64,000 nucleotides of DNA from the NCBI RefSeq assembly GCF_954871325.1, contig NC_088777.1, positions 20,623,366 through 20,687,365 on the forward strand, given 5' to 3'. A program made the translations under genes and the position numbers. Below, in pieces: positions 57,770 through 64,000 of this stretch; positions within the stretch are counted from its first letter, which is position 1, and each line of letters begins with the position of its first letter. The notes below the pieces were generated by a model. It worked only from the letters and a program-made list of their open reading frames with translations, searched no databases and was not told the DNA's origin. Origin of the DNA: Gordionus sp. m RMFG-2023. Its lineage: Eukaryota > Nematomorpha > Gordioida > Chordodea > Parachordodidae.

Positions 57770-60005
57770 TAAAGTGACTAAGTTTATATTTAATTCAAAA
57801 ACAAATCAGCGAAGCCTAATTGGTTTAGCCTAAAATAGGCCAAGTCCACTTCCAGAAAACAATTCACTTCTTTAAAGCAGCTCTAGGTATGTTTTAAGCA
57901 TTTTTTAAAAATTTCTAAACAAAGTAGGATAGTAATTTGTCGAAGTAAAATTTTTTGCATATTAGAAATTTTTTTTAAAATAGCATCGGCATCGCCGTCT
58001 TTTGTTTTTTATTATCGATTATAGGTGGCAAATTTATAATATGCAAAAAAATTAATTCGATAAAATTATACTTTGTTTGGAAATAAATAAAAAAAATTGC
58101 TGGAAACATGGCTAAGAAGAAGCTTTTAATAGAACCTTATCTAGAGTGGCTTAATCCTAATTAGGTGTAGCCTAAAAATTAGCTAAATTTAATTAGGCCA
58201 AGCTTAAAAATAGACTTACCGTTTTTTTAAGTTTTAATTTTGGGTTAAATATTGTAAATTTTAAGTAGGAATGGAATAAATATAATGTAAAAGGTAAATA
58301 ATGAACAAACTGGTCATTTTTCGAAAAATTTATATTTTGCTTATATTATGAAAATTCATAATTAGCAAAAAAATTTATTTTTATCCTAAATAATATAAAA
58401 TATGAATAGAAATAGAATAAATATAGTAGGGATATGAAATGAACCATAAATTGGTATTAACGGTTATTATCGAATCCAAACCTATACTACTAAAGTTTTT
58501 GAAAAATTTATTTTTTAACCTAAATTTATAAATGTAAAATAGAAATCTATAAATCGTATAAATCTAAAATTTATGGTTTTCTCATATAAAAATGTTAAAT
58601 TGCAAATAAGGATTACTAAACTTTGTGTCGTCTACTCTCTCTTTTAATTATAAAATACTTAGTTTATTTTCATATTTCATTTTTCAACTTATGAAAAGAC
58701 GGTTTTTTTTAATCTATTTATATTTATTATATTATTGAGATAAAAAAATAAAATATTTAGTAATAATTGAATTATATTTATATTATAGAATAAATTAAAA
58801 GGCAAAATGAAAAATTATTTAAATATTTTATACAGAGCTGCAAAATCAAATTTTTTATAACGAGCCCATCTTAAAACCTAATTAAAAAGATTATTAGGCC
58901 CAGCGCTGCCTGCAGTTAGGCTTTATTACAAATGAAATTAAGAAATATATCCTCAAACTAAAAATATTTCTCTCAATTCCTCATCTCTTCTTCTATTATG
59001 TTATGCCTTAAATTTAAATGTTCTGCTATCACTACTATAATTATTTGATATATCTATTTAAAATTTTCAATATTAAATCTGAAAAGAAAAAAAATGTCCA
59101 TTTAACATTTTTGTTTTTGCATTATATTTATTCTATTCTATTCTATTCTTATTTTAATTTACATTATTTACCACGAATTTTTTTAAAATTATCTATAAAA
59201 AACATAATCAAAATTGAATTTTTTAAAATGACTATTTTAGACATTGGTCACCATTTACACTATGTTTATTCGAATACAATATTTAACAAAAAAATTAAAT
59301 GTTTGAAAATAAATGATTATTTAGGAAATATTCATCTTTTAAAATATATTTATTCTATTTCTTTTTAAAATTTACTACATTTAAAAATTATCAATTGGGA
59401 CATTGGAAACTTTTTACAATTATATTTATTAAACTCCTAATCAAAATTTACAATATTTTAGCAAAATATTTATTTTTTATAAAAATGACAATTTTAGGAA
59501 CATGGGTTATATATTTAATCGATTTCATTTTAAAATTTACGATATATAAGCAAAAAAAAATTTAAAAGATCATTTTGGACATTGATCACCTTATATACTA
59601 TGCATAAAAAACTCCATTTCCAAGTCATTTTAATTATAATATAAATTAGGTGAGCCTCTTTTTTAGCTTATTATCTATAGCCAAATTTTAGGCAAAATTT
59701 ATTGAAAAACTTAATTAGCTTTAAGAAACTTTTTTACGTATAGATTTAATGGGACTGTTACGCTAAACTAGGCTTACATAAAAAATCGACATGTATAATT
59801 TGGTTTCCAGATAACTGAAATATATAATTTAGATAAAATTATTGAAAACATTATAAGAAAGTGTTTTGATTATTTTAATAAAGTAAGCACATTTAAAATT
59901 TTTACATAGATTATGTTATGTTTTGTTTATAATATCGCTCAATCTGTCATCTAGAAATTGATCATTCAAATAGTTTAGTTTTATTTATAATTAATTTATG
60001 TATAT
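57770..60005. repeat. Decayed repeat-rich interval with TTAGGC/GCCTAA words, no gene
   Basis: Words such as 'cctaattggtttagcc', 'cctaattaggtgtagcc', 'aaaataggccaagtcc' and 'aattaggccaagctt' recur at 57800-58200, 58860-58925 and 59640-59780 in both orientations. At 59235-59600 'gacattggtcacc', 'gacattggaaac', 'aacatgggtt' and 'gacattgatcacc' mark a degenerate tandem repeat. The 116-codon frame at 59018-59368 lies in this AT-rich material and reads as low-complexity Ile/Phe/Tyr/Lys, so it is not called. Confidence 0.5.
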
Positions 60006-61160
60006 CAGTGGTTTGACCAGGATTTATCCAAAGGAGGGGGGGGGGAGTTTACCAATTTTTTTGGATGCTTCGCTCTCTAACTTACATTTATCCGGCCTTT
60101 AGGAGGGTCTAGCCTATAAAATTATAAATAAGTATTTTTGGGTTTCTTGGTTATTTTTATTTTGCTTTTTCAAAATATGTAATATCTTTTCTTTATATAA
60201 TTTCTATTGGTACTGTCTCTTAATTTTTTAATGAACAAGGACAATCATCCTTAAACTAAAGATCTGCAATGAGCGGGGTTTAACCCAAACGTCCTCTCGG
60301 TCATTGTTTTAAATTTTTAACCCGCTTGCCTGCCCGCTTATGGTTTTTTTAATTCACCCGCAAACTCGCATGGCTATCCGCCCGCTCATTAATTTAAAAA
60401 TTTTGTTTAACCCCGCCCATCCAATGTTTACAAATTATTTGGTTTAGCTCTTTATTTATTTTTTATTTTAAAGTTTTTTTACACTTATAAAATATGCAAT
60501 ATTATGAAATAAATTATTTTTAAATAAATAGAAGTATGTTTTGCTCATTCCGACCGAAGTATTTTAAATTCGCCCGCCTATCGCCTGCCCATTTTTTAAA
60601 AATATTATTTAACCCACTGCTCACCCACCCAATGTTTAAAATCTTTTAGCCCGCTCTTTTGTAGTGATATAAAAACGCAGTCATACTTGTGGCATCTTTA
60701 GAAAATGTCATACCAAAATAAAATAGATTGGTTACGGTGATTGAAAACAAATATAATATATAATTTTTTGCACTCAGGAGGGGTAAGATTGAATGAATCT
60801 TTGTAAATAACATTAAGTTCGCTTTTACTTGGAAATATAAAAGATCAATATAAAATTATAGCTTCTTTGTGAAGCATACCGTTTTTTAATTTTTAAGTAA
60901 TTTTTTATGTGAAACTTTGTTTAAAAAATTGAATGTGCACATATTTATAGATTTTGTAATTTTTTACGCTCTTTTTAAATAGAAAAAATATTTCTTAGGT
61001 GATTCTGTAGATAACTAAGGAGGGGGTTCTATCAATTTAAAAGAATAAAGCAAAATTTCGTTTCGATATAAAAGTATTATGAAAACACAAAATTTCGCCA
61101 ATCATATTTTCCATATAGAGAAGGGCTTTAACCCCTCCCCCTCCTTGACCTACGCCACTG
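60006..61160. mobile_element. Non-autonomous hAT, 1.2 kb, target duplication ATGTATAT
   Basis: Flanks ATGTATAT (59998-60005) and ATGTATGT (61161-61168) agree at 7 of 8. The left tip is CAGTGGTTTGACCAGG with a G-run 20 bases later; the right tip, read inward, is CAGTGGCGTAGGTCAAGG. The interior lacks a readable transposase and contains a second element at about 60262-60672. Confidence 0.88.
60262..60672. mobile_element. MITE with CCCGC blocks nested in the 60-61 kb hAT
   Basis: The left end 'agatctgcaatgagcggggt' and the right end, read inward, 'actacaaaagagcgggct' are imperfect inverted copies. Both are followed by runs of CCCGC/GCCCG ('cccgcttgcctgcccgctta'; 'cgcccgcctatcgcctgccc'). No coding sequence. 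Exact tips and target duplication not resolved. Confidence 0.6.
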
Positions 61161-61935
61161 ATGTATGTGTATCAATTTCTATTTCATATGTAAGATTAAT
61201 TTTAATTTTGACATATTCCCATAGTGGGAATATTGTATAAGGTGTTGCAAAAATGTGAATATGAATTCTTTTATTTGTTATTTTATATTGTTTAATGTTT
61301 ATAAAATTTATTCACATGATCTTACTTATTAGATATTATCAGTGAGTGGAAACAAAAATAGTTGATTATTCATAGAATAGAATAATTGGGCTGAGCAGTT
61401 ATAATCGAATCGTCAAAATGTTAATTTTAAATAATAAGCCAAAATATATTAAAATTTAAGATTGAAATACTTTATTTTGTATGAAATAAATTCCTTTGAT
61501 ATTTATTAAATTTGTTTTATCAAAGAAAATATTTGAAAGGTAGCATGGGAGATCGGGGTTAGTGTTATCCCGGGGCAGCTAACTTTTTTCAAATGCTTTT
61601 AAAACTAATATACCTTAATATTTGAAATTTAAACCATAAATATATTTTAATAAGATGCTTCAATGGTTCTTAAAATATTTGCAAATTTAAGTTTTAACAC
61701 TTCAAAAACCTTATAATTTTTTACATTTTTAAGCATAATTTTTTTTTATAAAAGTTACTCAGATTAAATATCAATTCTAAATGATAAAGTAATCTTAATT
61801 TTATCGTGTGACAATATTTATCTTAATTTAATATCTTAATTTAAATTAAAGTGAAGACCTGGAGTAGGTTTTGTCGGAGTGCGTATGCCATTTTTAAGCA
61901 GAGATTTATTTTTAATTTTAAAAATATATATATTT

Positions 61936-62608
61936 ATGAGAACACCAGAAACCATAAGTTGGCCAAGGGTCACGAATGACAATATGAAGATGGTGAGTTG
62001 AATTTTTATGGGTTTAAAGTGACAATAAGTTCTTCCAGGATATATATAGTATGGATTGATAAATTTAACAAATATGTTATATAAAAATTTTTGTTTTAAA
62101 AAATCTTAACCGCAAAAAGCTATAAGATACTCCGGGTGCTTTTCATAATTCTTAAATTTTCTTTCTTAAATACTAATTTCCACTGTTTATTTGGGAAATT
62201 TGCTTCAACTATTTTTTATATAGTACCTCAATTTTATGGAAAATATAACACCGATCTCCCCCTTGCCTTGCGTATATTCTCCCTAAATATTTTTTATTTA
62301 AATGGCTTTAATTTTAAATAATATGATTACCGAGTTTTTTGAAGTTGGGGAATTCTTTAGAAACCACAATAATGGTACGTAAAAAATATTTATTATAGCG
62401 ATGCTCCATACCAGCCTTAAATATAAATTATATAATTGGATTTTAAATTTCTTTTTACTTGTAATAAATAAAATTACATTAAAATAAATCTAATTATAAC
62501 TCTGAAAAATCAGGCATTTTATGATCAAATTAAAAAAATATAGTTTTCCATCCAGTTCCCTTTGCATGGAAGGTTGATGCGCAATGTTTGGGAAGTTCTT
62601 TCCAATAA
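61936..62608 (+). CDS. Tentative short multi-exon gene C
   Basis: ATG at 61936 gives 19 codons (MRTPETISWPRVTNDN) to a consensus donor (GATG then GTGAGT). A second strong donor (AATG then GTACGT) follows 62374, preceded by open sequence from 62335 (FFEVGEFFRNHNN). An exon at 62556-62608, after the acceptor 'ttttccatccag', reads PFAWKVDAQCLGSSFQ to TAA. A linking exon at 62224-62271 (YLNFMENITPISPLPC) would keep all phases consistent and give 65 residues. This is built from splice signals only. Any of the pieces may be wrong, and no family is recognised. Confidence 0.22.
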
Positions 62609-62964
62609 CCTTATGCTTTAAACCTACTATTATCAAAACTATTTATACAAGAAAGAAATGGAGAGCACCTGTGCAATTTATGATTTTCTATTAAATAGAG
62701 TGATCCTTGAAATCACAAGAGAAACGACATCAATTAATTTAAAATATATAATCGGTATTCAAGAAAATCAATAATAAGGAGCTCTAAAATCTGCTAACTA
62801 AGTCCAATTGACTATATTTTCATTTTTCTGGTTTATCTGATGAACCAAGTATACTTCTATTTTCCTTTTTTTAAATAATAACAAGCATTCAAACTGCGAT
62901 ATAATATAGTATTAATTATTAATAATAAATTCATATGAAATTCCTGCAACGATGATAATAATAT

Positions 62965-63110
62965 AGCATGTCACAACGCAAAATAATTTTTATCTCTACT
63001 TACGATAATACTCATGTTCATGCTCATCGCATGTAACAACAGAAGACAGATCCAATGAAACAAAACAATTTTTACCTCTACTTACGATAATATAATGTTT
63101 ATGTTAGGAT
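62965..63110. repeat. Direct repeat, two units about 87 bp apart
   Basis: 'aacgcaaaataatttttatc' with 'tctacttacgataata' (about 62975) and 'aacaaaacaatttttacc' with 'tctacttacgataata' (about 63060) are near-identical, each followed by 'tgttcatg' or 'tgtttatg'. Two copies only. Confidence 0.7.
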
Positions 63111-63122
63111 ATGTTAGGATAA

Positions 63123-63840
63123 TCATTTTACCAGCCCCTGCACCAAAGAAGTTATACATTTCGGGATAAACCTGAAGACTGATCATTTACCAATGACAAA
63201 ATACAATTTTTTGACAAATATCAGGAATTAACTGACATTTCTTCAGTCAGAGAATTTAATAGGAAAAAAACAATATAATATTGGTAAGATCAACAAATGA
63301 AACAAATCCAAAACTATGCTTTCTTTAAAGATTTACTAAATGTGCATACCTTATTTAAAAATTTAACCTTAACATTACTATCAATTTTACAAAAAATGTA
63401 GATTTTTTAACCGATTTCAAACCTATTGATTCCTAGTGTATGTTGCAAATACAAAATACGACATTAAAATATATAAAGGTGCTCGGGTTACCTTCTAGAA
63501 ACTCATATTCTTTGTAGATTTGTACCTTACTAATAAAGCTCATGTTAAATTTCTCTATATTAAGTGCATGTCTGAGCCCTACCCAAAAACGCCTCGTTCT
63601 TGACGTTATTCAAATCACTCTTATATTTAATTGTCGCATTATAAGGAAAAATCACTCATAAGGAAAAATCACTCAAGAAATACGTGTGATTTACAATCCA
63701 ATCTATGGTCGTCCCAAATGTGACCAAATCAAATACTATAACCATAATACACCTGTAATATTCTTAGTATCGAAGAAATACATCTACCAGAACAAACAAA
63801 AACTCAAGAAAATTAATAGTTTGATAATTTAATATTTTAT
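63123..63840 (+). pseudogene. Possible LINE ORF1 (Jockey-type, C2HC-associated) relic
   Basis: Three protein-like stretches on the + strand: YTFRDKPED and then, after a stop, SFTNDKIQFFDKYQELTD (63123-63270); FVDLYLTNKAHVKFLYIKC (about 63515-63570); and IYNPIYGRPKCDQIKYYNHN (about 63685-63745). The second and third resemble the F-V-D-L...N-K and P-x-Y-x-R-P-x-Q-C-x-x-C-Q-x-Y-G-H segments of the domain preceding CCHC knuckles in Jockey-type LINE ORF1 proteins. The zinc ligands are mostly lost and frames differ. The first stretch may be unrelated. Confidence 0.35.
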
Positions 63841-64000
63841 TTTTTAAATAATAATTAATTTAAATTAAATTTATCTAAATTATATACCTTTCATATAAAT
63901 AATATTATCCTAATATAAAAGAGGTAGATAAAATTTTAACTCATTTAATAATGATATTAATTATATATATAAATTATATTTATAAAATATAGTATAAAAC
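63841..64000. other. No gene seen
   Basis: AT-rich end of the window without recognisable features. Confidence 0.5.

Noticed and set aside
59018-59368. 116-codon open frame
   Set aside because: Low-complexity Ile/Phe/Tyr/Lys-rich product in AT-rich, repeat-like DNA; such frames arise by chance here.

Overview
The window looks like a gene-poor stretch of a very AT-rich animal genome. By eye roughly three quarters or more of it is A+T, and the intron splice signals are of GT...AG type. The animal call rests on a short exon (40370-40507) with the signature of the C-terminal half of a fibroblast growth factor. No group within the animals can be named safely. There is no bacterial operon structure, tRNA, rRNA or CRISPR array that I can support.

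Layout. 1-10.0 kb is a transposon graveyard. It holds hairpin and tandem repeats, a Mutator-like (MULE) transposase gene with two FLYWCH-type zinc-finger segments, a second broken MULE copy, and two hAT elements with perfect 8-bp target duplications, one of which interrupts the second MULE. Non-autonomous hAT tips lie among them. 10.4-13.4 kb holds a reverse-strand hAT fragment and then a block of clearly more balanced base composition that I cannot assign. 14-24.3 kb carries a cluster of about 220-bp foldback elements (hAT-type MITEs), one with a Harbinger-type MITE nested in it.

Host genes. Gene A (exons 23168-23421, 24480-24543, 27481-28455, + strand) reads through with matching intron phases into a 430-residue orphan protein with N-terminal hydrophobic segments. 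The FGF-like exon is at 40370-40507. Gene B ends in a 240-codon terminal exon (53561-54280). It is probably preceded by a 31-nt exon (53473-53503) and perhaps by an exon at 46557-46684. Two or three weaker exon candidates lie at 14402-14525, 56430-56666 and 61936-62608. All are on the + strand.

The rest is dominated by hAT DNA transposons. Supported copies with target duplications: 5707-7414, 7671-9293, 9759-10030, 23598-23820, 35222-36253, 45248-45758, 48586-51307 and 60006-61160, plus 3019-3550, which has hAT-like tips. A copy at 41683-43309 has imperfect ends. A reverse-transcriptase fragment of an RTE-like LINE sits inside the 48.6-51.3 kb hAT, and a possible Jockey-type LINE ORF1 relic is at the right edge. 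I saw no retrovirus-like or capsid-bearing element that I could name.
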